From the NCBI RefSeq assembly GCF_009757775.1, contig NZ_RHLK01000002.1:440113-504112 (forward strand): a stretch of 64,000 nt of DNA. Reading direction: 5' to 3'. The notes under the pieces are model-generated. The model was not told where the DNA came from and made no database searches. It saw nothing but the letters and a program-made list of their open reading frames with translations. The stretch is from Paenibacillus lutrae. Lineage in GTDB: Bacteria > Bacillota > Bacilli > Paenibacillales > NBRC-103111. Of this stretch, positions 7,746 through 16,443 are shown in pieces. Both the position numbers and the translations under genes were made by a program. Within the stretch, counting starts at the first letter, position 1. Every line of letters begins with the position of its first letter.

Positions 7746-8050
7746 TGTGGAATCGGCGGTGCAGAAAATCAGACAAGCTATGCGCCGGCAAGGAACGGCC
7801 GCATCAGGGGGCTCTGCGGCGCTTGAAGCTTCGTGTGCGTGCTGCGGGTCTGGCGCCAGATGGACGAAGGATGGATGGACCGGAATTGAGCGCGGCCTCA
7901 TCCGGAGAGATTACAGCGGCCCGAGTCGTGGTTATCCGGGCTGGGATCGCCCCCTGGAGCAGTCACCGAGCAGAGCCCCTGAGCAGAGCCCCTGAGCAGA
8001 ACTCTCGATCAGAGTCCGCTCTCCCAACACTGTGCTCTGCCAGAGGCGCT
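7746..8050. other. GC-rich non-coding stretch with a short tandem repeat
   Basis: No gene is recognised between the SDR terminator and the end of the CoA-disulfide reductase gene. Frames open here look like chance openings in GC-rich DNA. At 7968-8000 a 13-bp unit, GAGCAGAGCCCCT, occurs twice in tandem followed by a third partial copy (GAGCAGA). Confidence 0.6.
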
Positions 8051-9715
8051 CTATGAGCCTGCCGGCCTGTAACCGGCAATCTCATACGATCTGTAGCCGC
8101 CTGTCAGATTCAGCACAGAGAAGCCGTTCTGAATGAGAATGCGGGACGCCGTATAACCCCGCAGGCCCACCTGGCAGTACACGACGATCTCTCTGGAACG
8201 GTCCAGTTCGTCAAGCCGGCCGCGCAGATCATCCACCGGGATGTTGACTGCACCCGGTATGCAGCCTTTGGCGAATTCGCCGGGCGTACGCACGTCGATG
8301 AGCAGCGCCTCTTCGGGTAATCCTTCGCCGGCAAGCTGGGCCGCCGTGATGACCGGCGACAGGCCCTGCAGCGCATTCACCGCGACGAAGCCGGCCATAT
8401 TCACCGGGTCCTTAGCCGATGAATAAGGTGGCGCATAGGCGAGCTCAAGCTCGGCGAGATCGTACACGGTGCCTTTGAGGCGCATGACGGCCGCGATCAC
8501 GTCGATGCGCTTGTCGGTGCCGCCGCGTCCGAAAGCCTGCGCTCCCAAGATGGCCCCTTCCCGGTCAAAGATCAGCTTGAGCGTGATGGGGGAAGCGCCG
8601 GGATAGTAGCCGGCGTGGGAGCCGGGATGCACCGTGACCGTATGATACGGTGTGCCTGCCTTGGCCAGCGCGCGTTCATTCATACCGGTGGAAGCCCCGG
8701 TCAGACCGAACACTTTGAGGATGCTCGTCCCTTGCGAGCCCCTGTAGTGTGAATTCATACCGCAGAGATGGTCCGCGGCAATCCGCCCCTGCTTGTTGGC
8801 CGGACCCGCAAGCGGGATGGCCACCGGGCTGCCGCTGACGAAGTCAGCGACCTCGACGGCATCGCCGACAGCGTAGATGCCGTCAGCGGTGGTCCGCATG
8901 TGCGCGTCGACCCGGATATGACCGCGCGGCCCAAGCTCGATCCCGGTGTCCTTCAGGAAGGCGGTCTCCGGTACGACGCCGATCGACAGGATCACCAGAT
9001 CCGCGGGTATGGCTTCCCGGCCGGATAGTTCCACGTGGAGTCCGCCGTCTTCCGCCGCGCGGAAAGCTTCCACGGAGGTGCCGAGGATGAGGCGGACGCC
9101 GTGGTCCTCCAGCTCCTTCTCCGCCAGGGTCACCATGTCGGCGTCGAAAGGAGCCAGGAGGTGGGGCGCCGCCTCAACCAGGGTTACGTCTAGCCCCCTC
9201 TCCCGCAGCACCTCGGTCATCTCGACGCCGATAAATCCGCCACCGATGACGGTGACCCGGCGGACCTGCTCTTCATCGACGAGAGCCTTGATCCGGTCGG
9301 TGTCGGGTATGCTGCGAAGTGTAGTGATCCGGGGATGCCCGATCCCTGGAATCTTAGGGCGGATAGGCTTCGCTCCCGGCGAGAGGATCAGCTGATCGAA
9401 AGTCTCTTCATAGGTGCCCTGCTCCGCACTGTGCACCGTGACGGTCCGGGCCGCGGTGTTGACGGAAACCGCCTCGCTGCGGGTCCGTACATCGATATTG
9501 AACCGTTTCTTCATCATTTCCGGCGTCTGTACAAGCAGCTTGGACCGTTCTTTAATGGTTCCGCCGATATAGTAAGGCAGGCCGCAGTTGGCAAAAGAAA
9601 TGTGCTCGCCGCGCTCCAGCATAATAATTTCTGCCGTCTCGTCCAGTCGGCGCAGGCGCGCAGCTGCAGATGCTCCCCCCGCAACGCCTCCGATAATAAT
9701 TACTTTTTTGCTCAT
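8051..9715 (-). CDS. CoA-disulfide reductase / rhodanese fusion (CoA persulfide or polysulfide reductase)
   Basis: The 554 aa match the length of CoADR-Rhd proteins. Residues 1-450 are a flavoprotein disulfide reductase: VIIIGGVAGGASAAARL for FAD, the single redox Cys44 in SFANCGLPYY, VTVIGGGFIGVE for NAD(P)H and IYAVGDA. Residues about 455-554 are a rhodanese domain with YCQVGLRGY (Cys514). Characterised homologues reduce CoA persulfide or polysulfide to sulfide using NADH. The gene lies 37 bp downstream of an ArsR-type regulator in the same direction and is visibly GC-richer than its neighbours. It fits the persulfide theme of the 2.5-5.7 kb genes. Subtle substrate preference (CoA disulfide, polysulfide, persulfide) cannot be read from sequence. 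Confidence 0.9.
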   Translation of the reverse strand: MSKKVIIIGGVAGGASAAARLRRLDETAEIIMLERGEHISFANCGLPYYIGGTIKERSKLLVQTPEMMKKRFNIDVRTRSEAVSVNTAARTVTVHSAEQGTYEETFDQLILSPGAKPIRPKIPGIGHPRITTLRSIPDTDRIKALVDEEQVRRVTVIGGGFIGVEMTEVLRERGLDVTLVEAAPHLLAPFDADMVTLAEKELEDHGVRLILGTSVEAFRAAEDGGLHVELSGREAIPADLVILSIGVVPETAFLKDTGIELGPRGHIRVDAHMRTTADGIYAVGDAVEVADFVSGSPVAIPLAGPANKQGRIAADHLCGMNSHYRGSQGTSILKVFGLTGASTGMNERALAKAGTPYHTVTVHPGSHAGYYPGASPITLKLIFDREGAILGAQAFGRGGTDKRIDVIAAVMRLKGTVYDLAELELAYAPPYSSAKDPVNMAGFVAVNALQGLSPVITAAQLAGEGLPEEALLIDVRTPGEFAKGCIPGAVNIPVDDLRGRLDELDRSREIVVYCQVGLRGYTASRILIQNGFSVLNLTGGYRSYEIAGYRPAGS

Positions 9716-9752
9716 AAAGAACCCCTCCGTTGTCCGGTTAAGACCGTTATAA

Positions 9753-10016
9753 TTAGAATAAAATGTCCAGCAGTTCTTTCACTTTCTCCTGCTTCAGCCG
9801 GTAGAAGACTTCGAGGCCCCTGCGCGAGCCCTCTATAATTCCGGCGGCCCGAAGTTTCTGCAGATGCATTGATAGCGTGGACTGCTGCAGCTTCAGACAT
9901 TGCTGCATATCGCTGACCTTGCAGTCTCCTTTGTCCGCAAGACCTTTCACGATGCATAGGCGGACTGGATGGCTTAGAGCTTTGAGCAGTTCCGCATTCG
10001 TCTGATATTGCTCCAT
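9753..10016 (-). CDS. ArsR-family repressor, possibly persulfide sensing
   Basis: The 87 aa form a compact winged helix (ALSHPVRLCIVKGL, LQQSTLSMHLQKLRAAGI, GLEVFYRL). Three Cys are present: 21, 32 and 40. The metal-binding ELCVCDL motif of ArsR/CadC is absent. SqrR/BigR members of this family sense persulfide through a Cys pair, and the partner gene is a CoA persulfide reductase, so a sulfur-responsive role is likely but inferred. AAAAGGTG precedes the ATG. A large palindrome at 10060-10091 covers its promoter and suggests autorepression. Confidence 0.85.
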   Translation of the reverse strand: MEQYQTNAELLKALSHPVRLCIVKGLADKGDCKVSDMQQCLKLQQSTLSMHLQKLRAAGIIEGSRRGLEVFYRLKQEKVKELLDILF

Positions 10017-10059
10017 ATAAATTCACCTTTTCCGGTTGTCATTTGATAGGGTAATGACT

Positions 10060-10091
10060 CTGTATCATAATATCATGATATATTGATACAG
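10060..10091. promoter_or_regulatory. 32-bp palindromic operator of the ArsR-type gene
   Basis: The arms are CTGTATCA (10060-10067) and TGATACAG (10084-10091), with inner ATATCATGATAT (10070-10081) on the same centre. Fourteen of 16 position pairs are complementary. On the - strand a TTGTAA (10105-10110) and TATCAA (10083-10088) pair spaced 16 bp overlaps it, so binding would block the ArsR promoter. Confidence 0.75.
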
Positions 10092-10124
10092 ACTGTGATT
10101 ATTCTTACAACAGATTGTGCAAAC

Positions 10125-10151
10125 TTGACCGGGTTTGAATACTCCTACAAT
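10125..10151 (+). promoter_or_regulatory. Weak candidate promoter of the response regulator
   Basis: TTGACC (10125-10130) and TACAAT (10146-10151) are spaced 15 bp, shorter than optimal. If real, transcription begins near 10158, which excludes the upstream TTG at 10135 as start codon. Confidence 0.35.
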
Positions 10152-10227
10152 CCGTCTACCAAGGGATTCATGGTTTCTATTCGTAAATCTCCGCCCGGAA
10201 TCGGCATCTGGAAAGGAAGATCGTCCT

Positions 10228-10929
10228 TTGAAACCTATAGGTAAATCTGTCTTAATCGTGGAAGATGACCGTCAAATCAGACATCTTGTTAAGCTTTATC
10301 TGGAAAAAGCGGGTTACGACGTGCAGGAAGCGGCCGACGAGGAAGAAGGTCTGCAGCTGTTCGAGAGCCATGACCCCTGCTTCGTCATTCTGGATCTGAT
10401 GCTGCCGGGGCTCTCTGGAGAGGAGCTGTGCCGCACGATCAGATCGGACTGCCGCAGCGACATTCCGATCCTGATCCTGACGGGTAAAGCGGAAGAGAAG
10501 GACCGGATCAGAGGGCTGCAGATGGGCGCGGATGACTACGTCACCAAGCCTTTTAGCCCGGCTGAACTGGTTGCCAGAGTCGGGACCGTGCTTCGGCGGA
10601 CTTCGGAGAGGTGCGGGAAAATCAGCTTCCGGGGCCTGACGGCCAAGCTGCACCGCAGGGAAGCCAAATACAAAGGAAAGCTGCTTCCGCTGACGCTGCA
10701 TGAATTTCATCTGCTCTATTATTTCATGAAGCATCCGAATCAGATCGTGACCCGAGAGCAAATACTGAGCGAGCTTTATCCGAATCATACAAAGCTGGTT
10801 ATAGAGCGGACAGTCGACGTCCATGTAAGTAAACTGAGGGAGAAACTTGTAGACGCAGCCCCAAACGCAGAGACAGCGGATTTTATTGAGACGATCCGCG
10901 GAATGGGGTATCGTTTTGTTTCTTATTAA
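10228..10929 (+). CDS. OmpR/PhoB-family response regulator (orphan)
   Basis: The protein has 233 aa. The receiver domain shows VLIVEDD, the phospho-acceptor Asp in ILDLMLPG, the ILTG switch Thr and the VTKPF Lys. The C-terminal winged helix shows LTLHEFHLLYYF, VTREQIL and ERTVDVHVSKLREK, ending at GYRFVSY. The TTG at 10228 has GGAAAGGAAG (10210-10219) upstream; an in-frame TTG at 10135 lies inside the likely promoter. No histidine kinase is adjacent. Tandem direct repeats in the promoter of the next operon (11040-11064) are a possible target. Confidence 0.88.
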   Translation: MKPIGKSVLIVEDDRQIRHLVKLYLEKAGYDVQEAADEEEGLQLFESHDPCFVILDLMLPGLSGEELCRTIRSDCRSDIPILILTGKAEEKDRIRGLQMGADDYVTKPFSPAELVARVGTVLRRTSERCGKISFRGLTAKLHRREAKYKGKLLPLTLHEFHLLYYFMKHPNQIVTREQILSELYPNHTKLVIERTVDVHVSKLREKLVDAAPNAETADFIETIRGMGYRFVSY

Positions 10930-11039
10930 ACAGGCCGGCTATTTATGGATCTGCCGTCTTGCGCCAGAGGTTCTTCATTCAGATGCCTCCCTATAGAGCA
11001 AGCGAGATTTGCCTTCTATATTGAATACGAAGAAACTCC

Positions 11040-11064
11040 GGTAACTTTAATTCAGGTAACTTTA
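11040..11064 (+). promoter_or_regulatory. Direct repeat upstream of the CcdA operon
   Basis: GGTAACTTTA occurs twice (11040-11049, 11055-11064), start-to-start 15 bp, about 25 bp before a TATACT box (11087-11092) that lacks a good -35. OmpR-type regulators bind such direct repeats to activate promoters with poor -35 boxes. Confidence 0.5.
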
Positions 11065-11168
11065 TAGAAACTTAACAATCCCCGGCTATACTGATCTCCA
11101 GTGGGACGCCCTTGATCAGGCGGGTATACCCGTATTCGCCTCAAGGATATGAAAGGAGGAGAGGCAGC

Positions 11169-11831
11169 TTGCAAACGATGAAAATAGGTCCTTTTCTCTT
11201 GAATATGCAAATCGTGCTATATTTGCTGTTCGGGATTGCGGCCCTGCTGGCCGTGCGGCTTTATTTGAAGAAAGATCCGGACAGGGGAGCTGTCTTCTCA
11301 TCACTTGAAAATGCATTTCTTATCTGGATTCTCGTCTGGAAAGGAAGCGTACTCGTATTCGATCCTCTCAGCGTGATCCGTTATCCGATGTCCCTTCTTT
11401 ATTTTACAGCGGGTGAAAAAGGCATCTGGCTGGCATGGGCGGCTGCAGGGGGCTATATGTGGGCCCGGATTGCCAGACGGAAGCACAGCTTCCAGGCTGC
11501 CGCTCCCGCTATGGCCGCAGGTCTGCTGGCAGGCTGGACGGTGTACTCCGTTCTGCAGGCTTGGCTGCAGCCGGAGCAGCTGCTCCCTTATGTGCTCCAG
11601 GCGGCACTAGCCGGTGCGCTGCTCCTATCACTGGTGGGAGGCAGACTGTCGCCGGTGAATAAGAGTCTTCTAAGCCGGGGCCTGTGGCTTAGTCTCGGGC
11701 AGACGGCCATTCTGTTCACGGTAACAGTCCGTGAACCGGTACTGCTCTCATTCAGCAAGGAACAGCTGCTGCTTCTGCTTGCGGCAGCCGGCATCCTGAT
11801 CATGATGAGAAAACCGGATGAAGATCGTTAG
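11169..11831 (+). CDS. Polytopic membrane protein of unknown function in the CcdA operon
   Basis: The 220-residue protein has about six or seven hydrophobic segments (for example MQIVLYLLFGIAALLAVRLY and LLLLLAAAGILIMM) and a basic R-R-K-H loop mid-way. I do not recognise the family. The TTG at 11169 lies 9 nt after AAAGGAGGA (11152-11160); the ATG at 11178 is too far from it. It ends 9 bp before ccdA, with a ribosome site in between, so it is almost certainly cotranscribed with ccdA and the thioredoxin-like gene and may take part in transmembrane thiol transfer. Confidence 0.75.
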   Translation: MQTMKIGPFLLNMQIVLYLLFGIAALLAVRLYLKKDPDRGAVFSSLENAFLIWILVWKGSVLVFDPLSVIRYPMSLLYFTAGEKGIWLAWAAAGGYMWARIARRKHSFQAAAPAMAAGLLAGWTVYSVLQAWLQPEQLLPYVLQAALAGALLLSLVGGRLSPVNKSLLSRGLWLSLGQTAILFTVTVREPVLLSFSKEQLLLLLAAAGILIMMRKPDEDR

Positions 11832-11840
11832 GAGGATGGA

Positions 11841-12563
11841 ATGGATAACATAACTTTATGGGTCGCATTCGCAGCGGGAGTGCTTTCCTTTATGTCGCCG
11901 TGTGTGTTTCCGCTCGTACCTGCGTATGTCTCCCATTTGACGGGAGCGAGCGTCGAGGGAGGCCGGATTGATGTTAATAAAAAACTGCTGCTGATCCGTT
12001 CCCTGTTTTTCATTGCCGGATTCAGCGCTGTGTTTATTGCAATGGGGACTTCCGCTTCGCTGCTAGGGCGATTTTTTGCCGAATATCGCGAGCTGATCAG
12101 TAAACTGAGCGGGCTGCTTATCGTCGTCTTCGGCTTGCAGATGGCAGGTCTTCTTAATTTCCGGATTCTTATGGGCCAGAAGAACTGGGAAGGCAAGCGG
12201 CAGGGAGGAGGCGGTAATTTCGTTTCTTTCATGGTCGGACTTGCTTTCGGTACGGGCTGGACGCCCTGCGTCGGTCTCGCTCTCTCCGGCATTCTGCTGC
12301 TGGCCGGATCATCGGATACGATGTGGAGCGGGGCGCTCATGCTGCTGATTTATTCAATCGGAATGGGAATTCCCTTCCTGATTATTTCTTTAATGATTAC
12401 CTGGTCCGTTAAGTTTCTGAAGAAGATCAACCGCTGGCTGCCGCTTCTGACAATTATCAACGGATGGATTTTCATCGTTATGGGGGCGCTGCTTTTTACC
12501 GGTCAGCTGCAGAGAATAAGCGCCTATCTGGCCCGTTTCACCTTTTTTGGCGTAACCTTGTAA
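11841..12563 (+). CDS. ccdA: CcdA-type thiol-disulfide transporter
   Basis: The protein has 240 aa and six hydrophobic segments. The two redox Cys lie in the family motifs SPCVFPLVPAY (first helix) and GWTPCVG (fourth helix). CcdA carries electrons from cytoplasmic thioredoxin across the membrane to extracytoplasmic thioredoxin-like proteins, used in cytochrome c maturation and spore or cell-envelope thiol reduction. The downstream ResA-like protein is the obvious acceptor. GGAGGA precedes the ATG. Confidence 0.92.
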   Translation: MDNITLWVAFAAGVLSFMSPCVFPLVPAYVSHLTGASVEGGRIDVNKKLLLIRSLFFIAGFSAVFIAMGTSASLLGRFFAEYRELISKLSGLLIVVFGLQMAGLLNFRILMGQKNWEGKRQGGGGNFVSFMVGLAFGTGWTPCVGLALSGILLLAGSSDTMWSGALMLLIYSIGMGIPFLIISLMITWSVKFLKKINRWLPLLTIINGWIFIVMGALLFTGQLQRISAYLARFTFFGVTL

Positions 12564-12581
12564 GCGAAAGGAGAGAGAGGG

Positions 12582-13139
12582 ATGAAGAAAAGCATACTCG
12601 GAATGTTGATCCTTGCCGGCCTGATCGCATATGGTTTCTACGACTACTACAATTCTAAGAATGAAGAGCTTTCCCCGGGAGCCCGGGTCGATGTGTCCAA
12701 TAGGAAGGAAGGAATCCAGAAAGGCCAGATTGCTCCTGACTTCGCCTTGACAGACCTGGCCGGTAATCCCGTTAAACTGTCCGAATACCGCGGCAAAACG
12801 GTGTTTGTGAACTTCTGGGCGACATGGTGCCCGCCGTGCCGGGCAGAAATGCCTCATATGCAGAAAGTTCATGACAAGTACAACGATAAGAATGTCGTAT
12901 TCCTGGCGGTGAACCTGACCCACACCGAAGAAAAACCTGCGGCAGTCCATGAGTTTGCAGACAATTACGGGCTGACTTTTCCTATCGTGCTGGATGAAGA
13001 AGGCGCAGTCTCGAAGAAGTATCAGATCGTTGCCTATCCGACCACCTATATTGTGGACAAGCAAGGCGTGATCCGGGAAAAGTACCAGGGCGCCATCAAC
13101 GACGAAATCATGGAAGATGCCATCAAACGGTTTAAATAA
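12582..13139 (+). CDS. ResA/TlpA-like membrane-anchored thiol-disulfide oxidoreductase
   Basis: The protein has 185 aa. Residues 4-20 are an uncleaved signal anchor. The thioredoxin fold is extracytoplasmic with WCPPC (Cys83, Cys86), FVNFWATWC, the cis-Pro in AYPTTYIVD and a C-terminal helix. It lies 18 bp after ccdA and should receive electrons from it. Targets could be apocytochrome c or other exported thiol proteins. A long terminator follows immediately. Confidence 0.9.
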   Translation: MKKSILGMLILAGLIAYGFYDYYNSKNEELSPGARVDVSNRKEGIQKGQIAPDFALTDLAGNPVKLSEYRGKTVFVNFWATWCPPCRAEMPHMQKVHDKYNDKNVVFLAVNLTHTEEKPAAVHEFADNYGLTFPIVLDEEGAVSKKYQIVAYPTTYIVDKQGVIREKYQGAINDEIMEDAIKRFK

Positions 13140-13144
13140 ACGGC

Positions 13145-13190
13145 AAATCCCCCGGGCAGCTCTTCTCCTGTTGAGCTGCCCGGGGGATTT
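13145..13190. terminator. Bidirectional terminator between thioredoxin-like and GGDEF genes
   Basis: AAATCCCCCGGGCAGCTC (13145-13162) pairs perfectly with GAGCTGCCCGGGGGATTT (13173-13190), an 18-bp stem with a 10-nt loop. It separates two converging genes. Confidence 0.85.
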
Positions 13191-13206
13191 GTACATGATG
13201 CAGGGT

Positions 13207-14679
13207 TTATAGATTGTTCTTGTACAGACGCTTGGCTTTGTACATTTCAGAGTCTGCTGCGTGGATGATATCGTCCACCGTCACTTCCATGCTGGATTGA
13301 AATAAGAACAAGCCATGGCTTAGAGATAAGGTGAACGGCTGCCTGTGAAACTGATTCAGCTTTCTGATCTCACCGCGGATCCGGCGCCATATTAGACGGA
13401 CATCAGCCAGGCTTCTATGGAAAACGATTACAAACTCATCGCCGCCATAGCGGAATAGGTAATCTTGGGGGTCAATGCCGCTTTGCATCACCCGGCAAGC
13501 CGCGTGAATCAGCTGATCCCCTTCGGCATGCCCGTATCGGTCGTTGACCTCCTTAAGGTTGTTGATATCGACGAAGCAGACGACGAATTCGGATCCCAGT
13601 TCCTTGGCCTGCAGCAGTTCTTCTTGAAGAAGGGCAAGACCGTGTCTTCTGTTCAGAACCCCGGTCATCGCATCGGTTGAGGCATGTTTAGTGAGCTCGA
13701 TTTCGACCTTTTTCAGCTCCGTAATATCGGTAATTCCCGCGAGTATACAGCTTTCATTCTCAAACTCGATCTGCTCATAGTTTATCATGGCCCATTTGGT
13801 AGTCTGCTGAGGCAGAGTAAGCTGGCAAATATGATTCTGGATGCTGCCCGTGCGCGACAGCTCTTCCATAATAGCCTGTTGATCGGCCCGGCTGCGATAA
13901 GTAATTCCGGCGTCGATTGTAGATACATTGTCGGAATGAATGTGATAATACTCGGCTGCTTTGGCGTTGAGCAGCAGGATTTTGTCATCGCGGATTCTGG
14001 ATAGAACAAGCGGATACGGATTTACGGCAAACAGCTTCCGCAGACTTTCCTCCTGCTTATGGAGCATCTCGGTATGGGTGAAATCTTTTTGCCGGAAATG
14101 ATAGAAGGTACAGACGATAAAGAAAGCGATGACCGCCGTTGCCGTCGTGTTGGTCTGTTTGCTTAACAACGTATACTTATCGTCACTGGTCAGGAAAAGG
14201 ACAATCAGGAACAAAGGATGAACAGAGAGCAGGAGGAACAGAAAATTCCTGGGCTTGAGAGGAAGGATTATAGCTGTGCTGAGCAAAATGATAATATACG
14301 CATCCACGTTTCCTGTCAGACTCTGGCTGTTAATCGAAGAGACTGCACCGATCCCTATATAATAGCCGGCATACAAATGGGTGATAAGAACAGGTCCGAT
14401 CATTTTTTTAAAAGAAGGCTTCCTGCTGTAGAACCGATATAAACCGAGAAAGAGTACGGACACGGGAAGGCTGGCGCTATGAATCAGGATAGATCCGAGA
14501 CGGTAACCGGAGAAAGGAAAATCTCTCAGCTGGACAAAGTCGATATAAAAATAGTAGGGATAAGTCAAAATGAGCAGAATCGAAATGAAGCGGATCCGCA
14601 GCAGGAGATGGCGTATATGGGATTCGTCAAAAACCGCGCGGGCAACGGACGGTTGCAAGTAAGAAGTCATGGGAGACAA
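13207..14679 (-). CDS. Membrane PAS-GGDEF diguanylate cyclase
   Basis: The protein has 490 aa. Residues about 25-200 contain six or so transmembrane segments. Residues about 215-330 form a PAS-type sensor (FAVNPYPLVLSRI, then ILAGITDITELK). Residues 335-490 form the cyclase domain (STDAMTGVLNRRHG, FVDINNLKEVNDRYGH, RYGGDEFVIVF). The GGDEF site is intact, so synthesis of cyclic di-GMP is expected. No RxxD inhibitory site is apparent before it and no EAL domain is present. The start is TTG at 14679, placed 8-9 nt after AAAGGATG; an ATG three codons later is more distant. Confidence 0.88.
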   Translation of the reverse strand: MSPMTSYLQPSVARAVFDESHIRHLLLRIRFISILLILTYPYYFYIDFVQLRDFPFSGYRLGSILIHSASLPVSVLFLGLYRFYSRKPSFKKMIGPVLITHLYAGYYIGIGAVSSINSQSLTGNVDAYIIILLSTAIILPLKPRNFLFLLLSVHPLFLIVLFLTSDDKYTLLSKQTNTTATAVIAFFIVCTFYHFRQKDFTHTEMLHKQEESLRKLFAVNPYPLVLSRIRDDKILLLNAKAAEYYHIHSDNVSTIDAGITYRSRADQQAIMEELSRTGSIQNHICQLTLPQQTTKWAMINYEQIEFENESCILAGITDITELKKVEIELTKHASTDAMTGVLNRRHGLALLQEELLQAKELGSEFVVCFVDINNLKEVNDRYGHAEGDQLIHAACRVMQSGIDPQDYLFRYGGDEFVIVFHRSLADVRLIWRRIRGEIRKLNQFHRQPFTLSLSHGLFLFQSSMEVTVDDIIHAADSEMYKAKRLYKNNL

Positions 14680-15234
14680 GAGAGATTCATCCTTTATGGA
14701 GATACGTTTTATGACTATTCTAACGCACCGGAAAGTTATCCTTCAATATAACATGACGAATAAAGGTTATAGAAAAGGACTGTTTTTGCCTCTTTGTCAC
14801 AGAAAATTCCATTAGTAAACAGCATTTATCCATATAGGCCGAAACCTTAGGCTGGACAGGAACGTTAAAATGAAATAGGCAGCGAGAAGAATAGGGAAGA
14901 AGGGGAAAAGGGAGGAATTCAAAGGAAATACAATCTTTGCTATTTTGACGGATAGGTGGTAGAATTAACGGTTCGTATAAAAATAAGACCCTCTCGCGAA
15001 TTAACGCAAAAGGGTCTTGAAAAAAAACAGTTTTTATGTTAAAATTACATGTGCTCAATTTTGTATAGGTATTTTAAATATATCATAATTTTACACTAGC
15101 GTCAATACTTATACTTTGTAAGGTATTATGAGGGATGGAAGCATCACCTGCGGGCTTATCAACACAGGTTAGCGTATAGAATAGCTTGCTGGAAGCAGGC
15201 TGGGCCCGATTTCAGGAAGCAGGGAGCTGAACGA
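14680..15234. other. Intergenic region upstream of the sigma factor
   Basis: The 555 bp contain no convincing gene. They hold a hairpin AAGACCCT (14985-14992)/AGGGTCTT (15011-15018) with an 18-nt loop, followed on the - strand by ATTTTTAT. It would terminate leftward transcription, although no leftward gene is seen. The remainder is AT-rich. Confidence 0.55.
15061..15089 (+). promoter_or_regulatory. Candidate promoter of the SigA-like gene
   Basis: TTGTAT (15061-15066), a 17-bp spacer and CATAAT (15084-15089), in AT-rich DNA about 145 bp before the ATG. Confidence 0.5.
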
Positions 15235-16212
15235 ATGGCGAAGGATCAAGCGACGGGAATAGAGATCGAAGCTGTGCTGGGATCGGTGAACAAGGCGTTC
15301 ACCGGGCAAAGCAGAGGGGGCGCAGCGGGCGAATCTCGGGAGCAGGATGAAGTAGTGGATGATCTCTCTCTGCCTGCAGGCATCAAGATTGATGACCCTG
15401 TACGCATGTATTTAAAGGAAATCGGACGTGTCGGACTTCTCACCGCCGAGGAAGAAGTGGATACGGCAAAGAGGATTGAACAAGGGGACGAACAAGCCAA
15501 GCAGAGACTGGCAGAGGCCAATCTCAGGCTTGTTGTGAGTATTGCCAGGCGCTACGTTGGGCGCGGCATGCTTTTCCTGGATCTGATCCAGGAAGGCAAT
15601 ATGGGGCTGATGAAAGCCGTAGAGAAGTTCGATCATACGAAAGGCTTCAAATTCAGCACCTATGCGACATGGTGGATCCGCCAGGCAATCACCCGCTCTA
15701 TTGCGGATCAGGCCCGGACGATTCGTATTCCCGTACATATGGTTGAGACGATCAACAAACTGAACCGCGTTTCCAGAGAACTCCTCCAGGAACTCGGACG
15801 GGAGCCCGCGCCTGAAGAGATTGCCGCTTTGATGGAGCTCAGTCCGGAGAAGGTTCGCGAGATTATGAAGATCGCTCAAGAACCGGTGTCGCTCGAAACG
15901 CCCGTCGGCGAAGAAAGCGACACGAATCTGGGCGACTTCATTGAGGATCAGGACGCGCTGGCACCGGCGGACGCGGCAGCATTCGAGCTGCTCAAGACGC
16001 AGCTGGAGGACGTGCTCGATACGCTCACTGAGCGGGAAGAGAACGTGCTGCGTCTGCGTTTCGGGCTTGACGACGGGCGTACCCGTACGCTGGAGGAAGT
16101 CGGTCAAGTCTTCGGCGTGACCCGCGAACGGATTCGCCAGATCGAAGCGAAGGCGCTCCGTAAGCTGAGACATCCGAGCCGCAGCAAGCGACTCAAGGAC
16201 TTTCTCGAATAA
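15235..16212 (+). CDS. SigA-like sigma-70 factor lacking most of region 1.1
   Basis: The protein has 325 aa. All core-binding and promoter-recognition regions are present: 1.2 ([17 protein letters not shown]), 2 ([17 protein letters not shown], the -10 recognition helix), 3 and 4 ([14 protein letters not shown]-type segment, [18 protein letters not shown], the -35 helix). The N terminus is only about 50 aa before region 1.2, shorter than housekeeping SigA (about 370 aa). The dnaG-sigA context of the primary factor is missing; the gene is flanked by its own promoter and terminator. It is therefore probably a second, primary-like (group 2) sigma factor. It could be the only SigA copy if dnaG is elsewhere, but the shortened N terminus argues against that. 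Confidence 0.85.
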   Translation: MAKDQATGIEIEAVLGSVNKAFTGQSRGGAAGESREQDEVVDDLSLPAGIKIDDPVRMYLKEIGRVGLLTAEEEVDTAKRIEQGDEQAKQRLAEANLRLVVSIARRYVGRGMLFLDLIQEGNMGLMKAVEKFDHTKGFKFSTYATWWIRQAITRSIADQARTIRIPVHMVETINKLNRVSRELLQELGREPAPEEIAALMELSPEKVREIMKIAQEPVSLETPVGEESDTNLGDFIEDQDALAPADAAAFELLKTQLEDVLDTLTEREENVLRLRFGLDDGRTRTLEEVGQVFGVTRERIRQIEAKALRKLRHPSRSKRLKDFLE

Positions 16213-16300
16213 TCCGGCAGCTTCCGGACGAGAGAGTGAACCCGGTTGCAGGCGGTTTGTTCGTGCCGCAGCAAGCTTGTTTTTGACTGTCTAAAGTAAA

Positions 16301-16330
16301 AGGCGTACTCTTGTAGTACGTCTTTTTTTG
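16301..16330 (+). terminator. Rho-independent terminator after the sigma factor
   Basis: AGGCGTACT (16301-16309) pairs with AGTACGTCT (16315-16323) across a CTTGT loop, one G-T pair, then a run of T. Confidence 0.88.
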
Positions 16331-16443
16331 CGTAAAAGATGGAAATTCAGCTCCCGTTTTGTCAACAATAAAGATGTAATCGTTTTATTAAAAACCGGTT
16401 ATAAACGTATACAGCTCTAAAATTTAAAAAAGGGTGTGAGCCT

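Noticed and set aside
7745-8056. Rightward ORFs in the GC-rich stretch after the SDR terminator
   Set aside because: They start within or just behind a terminator, cover a tandem repeat and show no domain; GC-rich DNA opens such frames by chance.
14720-15058. 112-codon leftward ORF in the gap before the sigma factor
   Set aside because: It overlaps a hairpin and AT-rich promoter-like DNA, with irregular composition and no recognisable domain.
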